A stretch of DNA of 64,000 bases from Reticulitermes speratus (GCA_021186555.1 JAJKFL010000013.1:36794743-36858742); one strand, 5' to 3'. Shown: positions 20,975 to 32,008, counted from the first letter of the stretch. Numbers and translations are program-made. Notes: a model not told the origin generated them from the sequence alone.

Positions 20975-21020
20975 CCACACGACGTTTCGGAACGTGGCTG
21001 TTCTTCCGTAATCAAGAATA
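20975..21020 (-). repeat. Decayed fold-back core
   Basis: The complement of 'cacacgacgtttcggaacgt' gives CCGAAACGTCGTGTG, the GAAACGTC half of the motif. The CTGANGA half is degraded to 'cttgattacgga'. Confidence 0.4.
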
Positions 21021-21334
21021 ATGCAAAGTCAGAAAACCTGCTGTGTTGAGATTACTAGATGCAGCAAGTCTCCATCCGCCGATAGAAAAGGCAAACGCAC
21101 ACGTCACCTGGTAGTTAATATTCCTAAAGTGGACAGCAGACGGCAAGCACTAATTATAAAAATCATTCTGTAACACTGCCAAGCACTCTTGTAATAAATA
21201 TAATAATGATAATAATAATAATACTAATAATAACAATAATAATAATCGTGTTAGAGAACTCCAAATGTAAACTATACTATGACAGGTCCATAATAACTGA
21301 TCGAACTATTCATAACAATAGACCAGACAGTTTT
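21021..21334. other. Unassigned DNA with (AAT)n microsatellite
   Basis: A TAA/ATA trinucleotide microsatellite lies at about 21195-21246. No gene. Confidence 0.6.
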
Positions 21335-21595
21335 TTAAATGGCGCGACAGGCCCTAGTGGGCCAGGGCCTCTTTATTATCGAGGCTTCACTATCACACTT
21401 AGACACACCACACTCGGTAGGACTCCTCTGGACGAGTGATTAGCCCTTCGCAGAGACCTCTGCCTGACAAAACACAACACTCACAACAGACAGACATCCA
21501 TGCCCCCCGGAGGAATTCGAACCCGCAATCGCAGGAAGCGAGCGGCAACAGACCAGAAACTGAGACCGCGCGGCTAATGGGATCGGCCGAGACAT
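21335..21595 (-). mobile_element. SINE family C, reversed
   Basis: The head at the right reads, on the minus strand, 'gccgatcccattagccgcgc' with box B 'GCGGGTTCGAATTCC'. The body is 'gggcatggatgtctg'-like, then 'gtcaggcagaggtctctgcg' and 'actcgtccagaggagtccta', ending 'cctggcccactagggcctgt'. It is moderately diverged and the TSD is unclear. Confidence 0.85.
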
Positions 21596-22010
21596 AGTTA
21601 TACTTGACAAAACCACCAAAGAAGCATACTTACAAATGTAGCAATTTCCAACAGTCACAACCTTCACAGCACCATCACTGAGAAGCTCCAGAAGTATACA
21701 GACTTGAAATAAGAGCTACTAAGAATATGGCAACTGAACACCGTCTAGATAATACCTCTAGTACTATCCACAATGGGCATTATTCCAAACAAATCACACG
21801 AAATTTAAAACTGCTTAATCTTCACCCTGGTCTATATATTCTAATGCAGAAAGCAGTAATACTTAATACATGTCGTATGGTCAAAAAATTTGGTAGAACA
21901 GTAAAATCCGTACTCTTCTGAGAACCAGCTAAACCGCTGTGAAGAAAGGAATATGGATGAAACAATGAACGAACGAGTAAGAGGAGGCCTCAAGCCTGGT
22001 TTGTGTACGC
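21596..22010. other. Unassigned DNA
   Basis: Nothing is recognised. The 64-codon frame at 21727-21921 is unsupported. Confidence 0.35.
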
Positions 22011-22142
22011 AGCTATTTAAGAGATTTGCTGTGGGATACGGCGATTTGAGTTTCTTGCTACTACTCCTGTATACAGCTATTTACATTTTTTTTTGCTAGT
22101 GGGATACTGCGATTTGAATTTCTTTCTACTGCTCCTGTAGAC
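22011..22142 (+). repeat. Two-copy tandem duplication, ~66-bp unit
   Basis: 'agctattta' begins each copy (22011 and 22075). Both contain 'gtgggatac(g/t)gcgatttga(g/a)tttctt' and end 'ctcctgta(t/g)ac'. The copies differ at several sites and by a T-run in the second. Confidence 0.8.
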
Positions 22143-23494
22143 AACACCGTCAGTCATTAGCGATTCGAAGCACTATATTTATCAAAATATTACATAAAAA
22201 TTCAGTTCCTCCCTCATACTAAACAATGTTTCTCCAATACAATGACACATCGGTTAACGCCGTGTAAGAAACAATTAGATATTTATTCTACGAATGTTAC
22301 ACAGTACACAAGTCTGCAGATTTTCTGAATGTTCACTCAAATGATCCATCCATTGTCAGGTAGAAATTGAATGTACAGTGGTTGCTATACGTAACATCTG
22401 CTTTAGCATTCAACATATCTGCATCTTGATCACACAGTGTAATTAAGTTTTGTATAATTCTCACGATAATTGTTTTCTTGGAAATAATTACAGTATATCG
22501 TGAGAATTACACAACATTAACCGGGTTGTCTTTGTAATGGAGACACAGGGTGCTTCCTGTATGGAAAGAATTAAACTTTATGAATTGTTCTGATAAATAT
22601 GCTCTCAAACACCTCTCAACATTCTAACGTCTTGCTTTTAGTACGACTCACGTAAGAAGGACGAGCGGGTGAAGTCTGGGAAACTTCTAAGATAGTCATG
22701 TTCCTTCTTCAACCTCTTTCCCTCTAATCCAGTTTCTCTCACTTGTCACATGGCTTTCCTTTTTACCTACACTTGTAATGTTTCTTGCATGTTTCTCCTG
22801 TGCTTCGAAGGCTTAACACATTAAATCGCTGGCCAGTACAGCCAAACTCGGTTTTGAAAAAAGGACGCCAAAGAAAATATTTAATCGCAACAGGAAGAAG
22901 TAACAGGATAATGGAGATAATTACAAAATTAGAAGCTTAAAATACTCGTATGTAATTTATATTTTTTAAAAAACTGATGTATGCGTGGCTGTGTTTTATT
23001 TATAGGTGAATGAAAAATGCCTACACAATTTTTGTAAAAAAATCTGAATAGAAGGGACAACTGTGGTAATCTATTCATAGATGGGATGATAATATTAAAA
23101 TGGCTCCTAAAAGTAATTTTTGTAGGACTGTGGACTAAAATAATATTTCACGACTGCGTCCAGTTGCGAATTGAGAAATTTTGACCTTGTTAAAGACTAC
23201 CATTTTGTCAGAAGAACCTCTGCGCCAAGGAGTTCGTTAATAAGACTGACTCAGTGAAATCTAGTGGTGCTCGCACACTTAAGAGCTATGTACTCTTTGC
23301 CAATTCAACATTTACAGCTACCCTACCATTTGACTAATGTACAATAACTACATCACAAAATGGCACTAAATAAGCGAAAGTACTCAAAGGCTACAAAAAT
23401 ACATTCGTCTCCTTGTGGCCAGGGTTTCTTTTCACAATTAAATATTTTTCTAGAAAAATGAAGGTATTTTTACATCTCGTCGGTAAACCACCTA
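22143..23494. other. Unassigned DNA with one hairpin
   Basis: 22451-22468 (TGTATAATTCTCACGATA) is inversely repeated at 22496-22513 with one mismatch and a 27-base spacer. Otherwise it is AT-rich with no gene, SINE or LINE recognised. Confidence 0.45.
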
Positions 23495-23545
23495 CACACG
23501 CACGCACACACACACATCCATATATATATACATATATATATATGA
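23495..23545. repeat. Compound (CA)n / (TA)n microsatellite
   Basis: Runs 'acacacacacac' and 'tatatatatatacatatata' directly precede the long palindrome. Confidence 0.9.
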
Positions 23546-23613
23546 CATACACAAAAGAATGGTGCGGTTTTAATAGTGAACACTATTAAAACCGCACCAT
23601 TCTTTTGTGTATG
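23546..23613. repeat. Perfect palindrome, 33-bp arms, 2-base spacer
   Basis: The left arm 23546-23578 begins CATACACAAAAGAATGGTGC. The right arm 23581-23613 is its exact reverse complement. Only AA separates them. It is flanked on both sides by AT microsatellite sequence, so cruciform extrusion is plausible. Perfect arms mean recent origin or ongoing correction. The transcript would be an uninterrupted hairpin. Confidence 0.97.
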
Positions 23614-23850
23614 CCCTTTATATATAGGTCTAGACTGGTGATTCCGACCCAGGCAAGCGCAGAAAGGAAAGGACCGAAGGAATCAGGGAACAAAGTGCTA
23701 ATAGGAATATTTGGTTTCATGAAACATGAAGTAAAAGGGGATGGAGAAAATTATATACAAAGCTCCATCAATTTATCTTCCTTTTATCATTTGATTGTCG
23801 AGACAAATGAGGATTGGTAATGCTATTCTATAGGCTTCTGTCGATGGTGT
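23614..23850. other. Unassigned DNA
   Basis: The 71-codon frame from 23605 starts in the palindrome and has no recognised domain. Confidence 0.35.
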
Positions 23851-23852
23851 AT

Positions 23853-24145
23853 GCCATCTGAAATTTAACAAACTACCTTTCCGGGGCAGGATTGGTCCCC
23901 GTCTTCGGGCTTGGTACTTGCAAGACAAATGTTTCTACATAGTAATTATTTACGGATTAGAGTCAAATTAATGAATGCAACGCATTTCAGTAACATTTTA
24001 GAAAACATGGCTAAGCAAATCTCACTGAATCATAGTGTAAATAATTATTATGTTGTAACATTTTTTTTGGAAAAGTAAGCCTGATGATTGTGAGCGATCC
24101 TGTCCCCGAAACGTATTGTGTTAAATTTCATTACGTAAGATGGAA
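23853..24145. mobile_element. Fold-back element (diverged arms)
   Basis: The left arm 'gaaatttaacaaactacctt' + 'tccggggcaggatt' (23860-23893) is inverted on the right as 'gatcctgtccccgaaacgta' + 'ttgtgttaaatttc'. The right arm carries CTGATGATTG ... CCCCGAAACG at 24079-24116. The central ~160 bp is AT-rich and noncoding. Confidence 0.65.
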
Positions 24146-24204
24146 AATGTCCACAAAGTCAATGAATTAAGAAAACTGGTAAATTTGGTAAAACTAAATT
24201 TATT
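24146..24204. other. Spacer
   Basis: Short spacer before a poly-C run at 24211-24225. Confidence 0.4.
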
Positions 24205-24445
24205 TCTATGCCCCCCCCCCCCCCACGGTTTAGCTCCACCTATTTTTATATTCTGCGCTAGATGGAGATGAGTTATCAACTTCACGCCTCAGCCAATTTA
24301 CCCCCTGGAAATGAGTTATCGGTACCCATTGAATAGGAGGCTTCAGAAAAACCCCTAGTGCCTGCAGGAAACCGAACCGTGATTTCTCCTTCGCCCAGAC
24401 CACAGCCGGCTCTCTACACCGACTGCACTATCCTTGGCCTCCGGT
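24205..24445 (-). mobile_element. SINE family D, reversed
   Basis: 'ctgcgctagatggagatgag', 'ttcacgcctcagcc', 'gtacccattgaataggaggc', a degraded box B 'aaccgaaccgtga' and the head 'gcactatccttggc' follow the family order. It starts beside a C15 run. Confidence 0.65.
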
Positions 24446-24754
24446 TAAATGCAATACGAAAGTTAATGACCAGTTCCTCTCTCACATAGGCTAAATACAA
24501 CCAACAGGATGCTGTCGCTGACTATTCCAGGCTACACGGCGGGGAGGTTCTGTGTTTCGGCGGTGCCTGCAGACGAGGAATTCTTTGCTGACGTTTCGGA
24601 GACCCTCATCGTTTTGCTATTTTTCGCTTTAAGTTGTATGGACTATTTCATGGCACTCTTATTCTGGCATTTACAAGTTTGACACTGAGGAACATCACGA
24701 GATACTTCAGTCAGGATAGCTAGCTTCAATTAATACAATCGAAATCAGGACATC
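24446..24754. other. Unassigned DNA with a fold-back scrap
   Basis: 24585-24620 'gctgacgtttcggagaccct' is the complement of a GAAACGTC core half. Otherwise nothing is recognised. Confidence 0.4.
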
Positions 24755-24985
24755 TTGAGATGTGCGCTCTTCTGGGATACTAGGAGCGTAGGGTGTTAAT
24801 TCTGTACGAACTTTTCGGGAAAATATATCTGTTCCATTTCAAGGGTCAAGAAATCTTGACTCTTGAAAATGGGACGGATAGGTTGTCTCGAAACGTCGGT
24901 AGAGAATTATCACACTACGCGGCGTAATATCACAGAAGAGTGCATATCTCATCTATATCGCGGCGGAAGCCTGAAATTAGGATGT
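24755..24985. mobile_element. Fold-back element, GGGAC subfamily
   Basis: The arms 'gcgctcttctgggatactag' and its complement near 24930-24955 enclose a core at 24859-24902: 'cttgaaaatgggacggatag' ... GTCTC GAAACGTCGGTAG. The same family occurs at 47625-47826 and 58480-58722. Noncoding. Confidence 0.75.
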
Positions 24986-25520
24986 CTTTTATACCAAGCA
25001 GAATTTCTAACTACACAATAGCTATTTAGGTATGCTAATAATTAAACGGAGGAATAAGTATACAAAACTAAGTGAATTTATAGTAAATATTAGAGTTTTC
25101 TGAGAAGTGACACCGTGTAATATGGTAGCAGGTACCTGTGGCGTACCTAGGCTTTTTGACCCCCCCCCCCCTGCTTAGAGACATCAAAATTGTCGCCCCT
25201 GACAATTACGAACTTTTATTGAATTTGCGTCTACATGGATCAATAATTTAAAATGTGTTAAGAGCAAAAAATTTAACTTTAAAGTTCTTGTCACAGTAAG
25301 TGTGAATGTTACTACATCTCTGATGTGACGCCGGCAGAAATGTACCAACATTTCAGATCGTTCTGCTGTCTCAATGCGCCCTTACAATCTCCGTTTCGCC
25401 CATAATTGCTACCTGTGAGTCACACCGCAGGAAACCAAAATCGCAGCAATCACCAGTGTGGTAATTTCACATTTAATAAACAGAATAAACAAGTGCTCAG
25501 TTACTACCCTGAACACAGCA
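24986..25520. other. Unassigned DNA with poly-C run
   Basis: 25130-25172 'tgtggcgtacctaggctttt' plus a C run resembles the start of other C-rich repeats in the window (28440, 50060 inverted) but no element can be delimited. Confidence 0.35.
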
Positions 25521-25523
25521 TTA

Positions 25524-25697
25524 CACAGTGAAACCTGCCTTAAACGGAACCTGGGCACAACGGAAACCTGACTTGAGCGGACAACTTTTACAGACCAGAG
25601 AATCCAAACTTCCAAGTACCTGCATGAAAAGGAACCAGCCTGCAGCATAAAAAATTTAAGTGCCTTGCTGTTCCGTTATAGGCAGGTTTCACTGTAG
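25524..25697. mobile_element. Tc1/mariner- or pogo-like MITE, 174 bp
   Basis: Left CAGTGAAACCTGCCT (from 25526) and right AGGCAGGTTTCACTG (to 25694) are perfect 15-bp inverted repeats. TA occurs just outside each end (25522-25523 and 25698-25699), with an extra base or two between, consistent with a TA target. No transposase is present. Confidence 0.7.
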
Positions 25698-26110
25698 TAA
25701 CCTAATTTGCCTCTTTTCTATAAGTTTCGAAGTATAATACAACTGATGCTGCCTGCTCCAAGAAAGAAGACCGTAAACGTGGTCACCCCTAAGAGAGATA
25801 CATTCTTAAATACAAACATAACGGGATGTGGATTCATCTTTTTGCTATTGAAATTTAGGAAAAAAATCCGTAGCTCTCAGAACCTCGCAAGTTCTGGCTT
25901 ACAACTTTGTGAAAATTAGAGCGTGAGGGGAGATGGGTTTGGAGATGGAGGTGAGGGGGTCGGCGGTGCGCCTGCAGCGGCAGGTATTTCTTTAGCTCAG
26001 GTTCTTTCATTGCTGTTATTATGATTCTAACCGGTAGCAATTAGTATGTCATTCACTTATTACTACAAGAAATGCTGCTCGCTGCTGCCAAAACGAAAAC
26101 AAAATTAGGA
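25698..26110. other. Unassigned DNA
   Basis: Nothing is recognised; short frames on both strands are unsupported. Confidence 0.35.
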
Positions 26111-26580
26111 AAGCTAAAATAAAAAGATGTACGGTTCTGGTAATATATACGTAATAAAATCTAAAGTACTAACTGCTGTATAAACAGTGGCGTCACTCTG
26201 AAATTTCATTTTATTTGCTTCTTCTTTAGCTATCTTAATGTCTTTTTCTAGACACTGAAGAGAAATCTGATGAGGAGAAAGAAGATAAGGGAGAGAATGA
26301 AAAATAAAACAGAAGAATGATAAACATAGGGAAATGGAAGTAAAGGACAAAGCAAAAATACGAATGAAAAGAAGAGGAAGTACATTAAGCTGGCTCAGTG
26401 GAAACAGATGAAGGAGAGTAAAGAAAAGGAAGTACAGAAGACTGGAGAGACAGGGAAGGAAAAGTAATAGAAGAGTGATACATAAAAGGAGAAGAAAAGG
26501 AAGAAGAATTGGAGGTGGGTAAAGAAATAGTTGTTATATTTATGAGATCCATAATTATCTTTTTCAGAAACACATCACTC
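26111..26580. other. Purine-rich tract
   Basis: 26260-26525 is mostly A/G on the + strand ('gaagataagggagagaatga', 'aaaggagaagaaaaggaaga'). Reverse frames are low complexity. No gene. Confidence 0.5.
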
Positions 26581-27215
26581 CGAAAACGAGTTCTTTCTTC
26601 AATACCCGGGACATAAAGTGATAAGACAATTTAGACTATTACGAAAATGAATCAATTGTGAAATAATGGGTCCTTCATAAATGTGATAGCACTCTCTGGA
26701 CGGGGGATGAGTCTATCGCAGGAAAACTTAAAGACAACGCAATGCAGAAAGACGAATGTGCGTATGCATTTTGCGACCTGACTTTGTAAGACAGAATAAT
26801 GTGAGCGGTCAAGGATATGTAAAGAACTGAATATATGATGCCCCGCCACTGATCGGTGGGGCTCGCAGGTGTGAATTGCTAATTTACACGACGAGAGAAA
26901 GAACGGGTGTATTTGATGCTGTAATTAGGAGCTGTAAATTGCATGCTGTCTGTGACATAAGCTGAAGGTGGTGTAGCTTGGTTCCATATCGAATGATAAT
27001 AAGAAATGGTGATACAGCACCACGGGGTGGCAATGATTGGCTCCCGGTGTGGCGAACTGGGGCGTCTGAACCAAGACTGACTGCCTTATTGTAAGCTAGA
27101 CACATTGAAAAATACATTTTAGAATAGACAATAAAACAGATGACGATAATATATAGGTTTACATCACACCGAGTGACAACATAGGTGTGTAACTGGATAA
27201 ACCGCTGAAGAATTT
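26581..27215. other. Unassigned DNA
   Basis: 'gccccgccactgatcggtggggc' (26839-26861) contains a short GC-rich hairpin. Nothing else is recognised. Confidence 0.35.
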
Positions 27216-27600
27216 ATAACTAACTAACTAACTAACTCTCTGATAGCAGAACCCAAAGTTTCAACACGGCCAAAAATAAACACTGCGACTAGAGACAGTC
27301 TTGAGCCAGTTCCATCCAACTCCCATCCTCACCACCTACTTCCCTAAGATCCAGCTTACTAATGAACTAACTCTCTGGTAGCAGAAGACGAAGGTTCAAC
27401 AAAGCTAATATCAAAGCCCACCACTGGACAAGATCCTGGGCTAGTTCTGTCCACCTCCCTCACAATATATATCTAGCTAAGATTCATCTTAATATTCTTC
27501 GCAAACCTCTTTCTTCCTGTTCTCCGTGTGACCGTTTTCCATCAAAATTCTCTATGCATTTCTTGTCTCTCTGATCCAGTATAAATGACTCATCATAGCT
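27216..27600 (-). mobile_element. LINE 3' tail, duplicated in tandem
   Basis: Starts with (CTAA)n, the complement of a (GTTA)n tail. Two diverged ~138-bp copies follow (about 27234-27370 and 27371-27480), each beginning 'aactctctg(a/g)tagcagaa'. The outer part 'cttcctgttctccgtgtgac' may be the complement of a coding 3' end. A related (CTAA)n tail closes the LINE at 52556-53160. Confidence 0.55.
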
Positions 27601-27929
27601 CGTACATTTCACTATTCTAGCAATAGTAAGTGACTTGCATAAACCATGTTTCTTCTTACGTAATATTCAAAAATGTGCTCACTTCACGCTTCTTAAAACC
27701 AAATATTTGCACAGATATTTTTATCACAAATTAAGAGACGACGTTTCACACTCACACAAAGCAACTGCCAATATTAACTTTTATTTTGTTGGCCTACGAG
27801 TAAATCCTCACATTTAGAATTTTTGGAAATACACAGGCTAAAAACAGTCAACTGACTGACAAGACTGTAAGTCTGAAATGTCAAACAAGCGAAAGAAAAT
27901 ATTGTGTTGTATGTAGGCGTTCTTTCTGC
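27601..27929. other. Unassigned DNA
   Basis: The 60-codon frame at 27635-27817 has no motif. Confidence 0.35.
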
Positions 27930-27942
27930 AAGTATTTTATAT

Positions 27943-27982
27943 ATGCCTGAGGATGGCTTTCGATAAAAGCCGAAACATATAG
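27943..27982 (+). ncRNA. Hammerhead-like motif, clean stem
   Basis: CTGAGGA, T, perfect stem GGCTTT / AAAGCC with loop CGAT, then GAAACATATAG. This is the best-preserved internal hairpin in the window and stands without a partner arm. Upstream 'agtattttatatatgc' and downstream 'atatagcaatataatag' are AT-rich. Confidence 0.35.
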
Positions 27983-28135
27983 CAATATAATAGACAGTAG
28001 AATGCTACTAAACGGAGATGTGACTGACTGCCTCTTGTCCTCTACTTCTTACATGTGGCACCACAATGTGATTTCACATGCAAAGGTAAGTAATAAATTA
28101 AATAATTACTGGCATCTAACTGAGAGCATTCATTT

Positions 28136-28393
28136 TTTTTCCCCAATGGCTCGACAGCCCCTTGGGGGCCTTTGCCGCCTCATTTTTCGAGCCTTCACGA
28201 TCACACTCAGACACACCACACTCGGTAGGACTTCTCTGGACGAGTGACCAGCCCGACGCAGAGACCTCTACCTGACAACACAGAACACTCACAAGAACAG
28301 ACATCCATGCCCTAGGCGGGATTCGAACCCACGATCCCAGTAAGCGAGCGGCCGTAGACCCACGCCTTAGACCGCACGGCCACTGGGATCGGC
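28136..28393 (-). mobile_element. SINE family C with 10-bp TSD
   Basis: GCATTCATTT at 28126-28135 and 28394-28403. The minus strand reads 'gccgatcccagtggccgtgc', box B 'GTGGGTTCGAATCCC', 'gtcaggtagaggtctctgcg' and an A-rich tail. Perfect TSD and a well-kept head mark a recent copy. Confidence 0.93.
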
Positions 28394-28403
28394 GCATTCA
28401 TTT

Positions 28404-29585
28404 ATAGCTACTGATATTTAACTAAGTGCTGGTAATCATAGGCGTAAGAAGGGGGGATTCCACTTCAATATTTTTTCTACCTAAGAACATTTTTTTGGGC
28501 TGATGAGTTAAAGAGGGGAAAATAAAAAAATTGGGGTAAGGGTGGGGGAAAGGGTTAAGGACTGGTTCAAAAGAATTTGTCCCCTCTTTCTAACTTGACT
28601 CCTTTGTAAATTACAATTTCCCTAACACCCATGGTCGATTTCGCCCCCCCCCCCAATGTTATTAGCCAAGTAACCCTTATGCTAAGTAATTACTCGGATA
28701 ACTGATATATATATATATATATATATATGTTACGCAATACGTAGTTTTCTTGCACGATTATATATTTCTGAATAAATTATACAGATCGATTTAAGTTTAA
28801 TAAGTATTTGAGGTTATGGTGGACTGATGCGGACCCTAATCAAATTTTTCCTGTATATTTTGATAGTCTAGATAAAATTTCACATTTGAGTAGCTTAGAA
28901 GGTGATTACGCAGAGAGACTGAGGAACAGATATAGCCTTCCAGTTACGTTTTCGCTATGCGCTCTTTGTGTCTAACACAAAATGTGAACACAAAACACAT
29001 AGCATTAGTGTATAATTGTATGTAATGTGCACAGAGAAGTAAGTCAAGAACTTTGGACACTCTGGAAACAAAGAAGAAATACGTGCGTGGATACGAGAGA
29101 AATGCCCGCCAACACACACGTACACACACACATACACACACAATCAAAAGCAATAACACTGTTATACAACCGACAAACAGCTCACATAACTACAAACAAT
29201 GTCATTGCACATGAAGTCGTGACGTCACTACCGGAAGTCACATTATATTTTCACACAAGCGGCTGTGCATGTAGTGAGGAGAGGCTACGATTATTCTTTC
29301 GTTACGGTAATTTTTCAAGGATGTCGTACAAAAAATAAACAAAGGGTACAGGAGAGGAATTGTTACCATGGCTTCCAACAGAAGTTCCTTAAACACCGTG
29401 AGTGCGTCCACTCCTGTCAGCTCGACTGGTCTAGAACTACGTGCCCCGCGTTTAATTCTACGCTGCAAAAGAACGTTTTCATCGCAAGATTGCTCGGTTT
29501 CTACGCTCTCTCCACAGCTTGGTATCGCAAAGTTCAGTGAGACAGCAACAACGAATACAATACACCGTTGTCAGAACCCTATAAA
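28404..29585. other. Unassigned DNA with microsatellites and G/C runs
   Basis: (AT)n at about 28704-28728; a poly-C run at 28644-28654; a CA-rich stretch at 29110-29140. Overlapping frames at 28944-29589 have no domains. No gene. Confidence 0.4.
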
Positions 29586-29640
29586 ATAGACTAAAATTCT
29601 ACTTGCTGTTGTATGGATGTGAAACGTGTTCTCAAGAAGA
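29586..29640 (+). mobile_element. LINE scrap
   Basis: One frame reads 'LKFYLLLYGCET', the start of the LINE C-terminal region seen at 10451-10822 and 52640-53078. Only about 15 codons are recognisable. Confidence 0.35.
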
Positions 29641-29679
29641 AAGAAACAAAGAGGCCGGGGCACGAAGCTGCTCATAGTC

Positions 29680-29932
29680 ATCTAGTGCAGGGCTGGCCAA
29701 CATGCGGCCATCGAGGAATGTATCTGCGGTCCTGTCACCTGAATAATATCAGTAATACAATTTAACAAACATAATATAAAGTGACGTCACGGCAACTTTA
29801 ACAAATATCAATAGAACAAATCTCGTGTTTGTAAATAACGGCACTGTATACATAAATGTGGCCCTCAGGCGAGTCCTTTACGAATTATGTGGCTCTCCTC
29901 TTGGTTGAAATTGGGCCAGCCCTGATCTAGTA
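29680..29932. mobile_element. hAT-type MITE with 8-bp TSD
   Basis: The element is 29688-29924 (237 bp). Left CAGGGCTGGCCAAC; right GGGCCAGCCCTG. The flanking 8-mers ATCTAGTG and ATCTAGTA match at seven of eight positions. Internal 'gcggcc' and 'gtggccctcaggcgag' are the usual subterminal style. No transposase is present. Confidence 0.9.
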
Positions 29933-30194
29933 CACAGATTAAGCATGAGGGCAGCTATACCTCCATTCCCCCATAGAATGTGACGCTTATTTAAGAAAAA
30001 AAAAACTTTTTTAAAATTATCGAAAATTTTACTAATTCGTACTTCATTTAACTATGCTTTTAACATCTCAGATTATTTAGATGGCTGATAAGACGATTTG
30101 AGAATAAGATATTGTAAAATACATGAAAGAAAATGTTGGTCTAATTAAGGCAGAATTTTGGCCTTTTATCTGGAGGATCTGAAAAAGTCGACAT
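29933..30194. other. Unassigned DNA, partly family D-like
   Basis: 'gggcagctatacctccattc' at 29951-29970 resembles the 3' end of SINE family D ('actatacctccactcac' at 11838). Otherwise nothing. Confidence 0.35.
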
Positions 30195-30290
30195 ATCAAA
30201 ACAGGCACTATTCTTTTAGAGATTTGAACTCGAGGGCTCCCCGAACATGAATCAGGATACCAACCATTATACTACGATGTCCATTTTATT
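30195..30290 (-). mobile_element. tRNA-like head, probable SINE remnant
   Basis: The minus strand reads 'ggacatcgtagtataatggt' (box A-like), 'tggtatcctgattcatgttc' and 'gagttcaaatc' (box B-like). It resembles a family D head or a degraded tRNA-Asp/Glu copy. Arm pairing is too poor for a functional tRNA. Confidence 0.45.
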
Positions 30291-30820
30291 TAGTAATTGA
30301 CCGTGGAAATGCAGCTAGTAACCTATGCACTGTGTGACAACACAGATGATCCAAACATATTTTCGCGGTCCACAGCTTTAGAACACGATGTTTTATTTAT
30401 AAGTGTTTGCACTTCTTTATCTAATGACTCAGTTTTCTTGACTTATTACATTAAAATTTAAAAAAATCAAAGTGAAATGTGGTAAACTCCAGGTGAATAT
30501 TCCATGTGTTTGTTAGAGATTCTCTGAAGTGGAACTCGGTCTGCTTGAGTCATGGTGGGACTCCAAATTACCGAGAAAGAACGAGGGTTAATAGTAATAA
30601 TTACTACAAAATATGGTAATAGCTTCCCGGAACAGAAGTGGGATCTCATCTTCGGGTCGGTGCCCAGTCTCTTTGATTTATATATGTTAAAACTTCAACG
30701 CTTTAAATTTTGTTTATGAGTCTAGCAGGTAACTACAGATTTTAAGCTTAATGGCAATTTATTCTTGTATTTATATTACTCTCGGGTGTAGGTATGTACT
30801 ATGTTAAAGATGGATGTGTT
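30291..30820. other. Unassigned DNA
   Basis: Nothing is recognised. Confidence 0.35.
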
Positions 30821-30864
30821 CTAGGCGTTTCGCAAGAATTTGCTGTTTCCATCTTCAGGGTGAA
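30821..30864 (-). repeat. Hammerhead-like core, worn
   Basis: The minus strand reads ACCCTGAAGATGGAAACAG ... CTTGC GAAACGCC. Core boxes are intact, but the stem and the GUC-like site are changed. Confidence 0.4.
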
Positions 30865-31295
30865 AGTGAGTAGGGCGAGGAAACAGCTGGGGTACATAGG
30901 CAGGCACTCGGACAAAAGAATGTGGAGCCAGTGCCCGCCCGGACCGAAAGGGCGGGTGTAAAGGGACGTGTTAGAAAATAGTTGCAATGCAATACTCTTC
31001 CAGAGGTTCGCATACATCAAGAATATCAATTGAGGAGATGGGTATTATATATAGTACGCATATGAGAAAAAAACTGTATAATAAACTTTCATCGAAGAAA
31101 CTCGCAGGAAAAGACAAAAGAGTAGATATAAGGTTAATATTAAAACAGAGCGGTGTATCCACCAGCAAAGGCACACAATAAAATAAAACATATGCAGAAG
31201 TCTTAGACATTATTCACTTATAATCATATTATTTGAAGTCATGCATTCAGAGCTATTGACAACTTTGTTAAAGAAACTTTTTCTTTTATTTTTCA
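30865..31295. other. Unassigned DNA
   Basis: Overlapping frames on both strands at 30971-31210 have no recognised domain. Confidence 0.35.
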
Positions 31296-31299
31296 TGTG

Positions 31300-31686
31300 G
31301 CACTTTCAACCCGTTTTTGGGTCATGGCTTTCCTTGTTCTCGGGGCTTCACGATTACACTCAGTTAGACACACAACCCTCGATACGACTCCACTGGACGA
31401 GGGACCAGCTCGTCGCAGAGACCTCTACCTGACAACACACAACACTCACAAATGACAGACATCCATGCCTCCGGCGGGATTTTTTTTTGTATTAATTCCT
31501 GGGTTTTCCCTTTGATCCATTTGTACTGTTGAAGTCCGTTGTCTGCATGTCACCTTATGTTTCATGCTATCGTCCATACATCTAACACAACACAAACATC
31601 CATGCCCCCGTGGGATTCGAACCCACGATCCTAGTAAGCGAGCGGCCGTAGACCCACGCCTTAGACCGCCGGCACTGGGATCGGCT
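31300..31686 (-). mobile_element. SINE family C split by ~110 bp of foreign sequence
   Basis: The 3' two thirds lie at 31300-31480 and the head at 31590-31686 ('GTGGGATTCGAACCCAC', 'gagcggccgtagacccacgc'). Between them, 31484-31585 is unrelated T-rich DNA. The block 'acatccatgcc' plus its 'acaaca' lead-in occurs on both sides, so a short SINE segment is duplicated around the filler. Confidence 0.8.
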
Positions 31687-32005
31687 ACGGAAAGCTTAGC
31701 TAAATAAAATATTTATTTAAAAAGATGTTACGAAGTAATGGTGATGGCACACACCGACAGGTAGTCACGATATCCTCATTTTGGGCTCATTTTATCAAGT
31801 TAGTTCTAAGACTTCAAAATAAGTACGGAGTGCCTTAAAGTCGTTTTACCGAGATATACTCACGTTCTAGGGAAACACTTCCATTTACAAGCACCTACTG
31901 GCAGAGAGGACAATGAGTTAAATGCACATTTGACTTATCATAAGCACTGACATGCAAGTTGCAGCGGAGACTGAAGTAGGATATTAACTGTCTAGGTAAA
32001 GCGAC
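31687..32005. other. Unassigned DNA
   Basis: Nothing is recognised. Confidence 0.35.
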
Positions 32006-32007
32006 TT

Positions 32008-32008
32008 G

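Noticed and set aside
25130..25205. C-rich transposon terminus ('ggcgtacctagg' + C run), also near 28440 and 50060
   Set aside because: No matching second terminus or target duplication could be found for any of the three.
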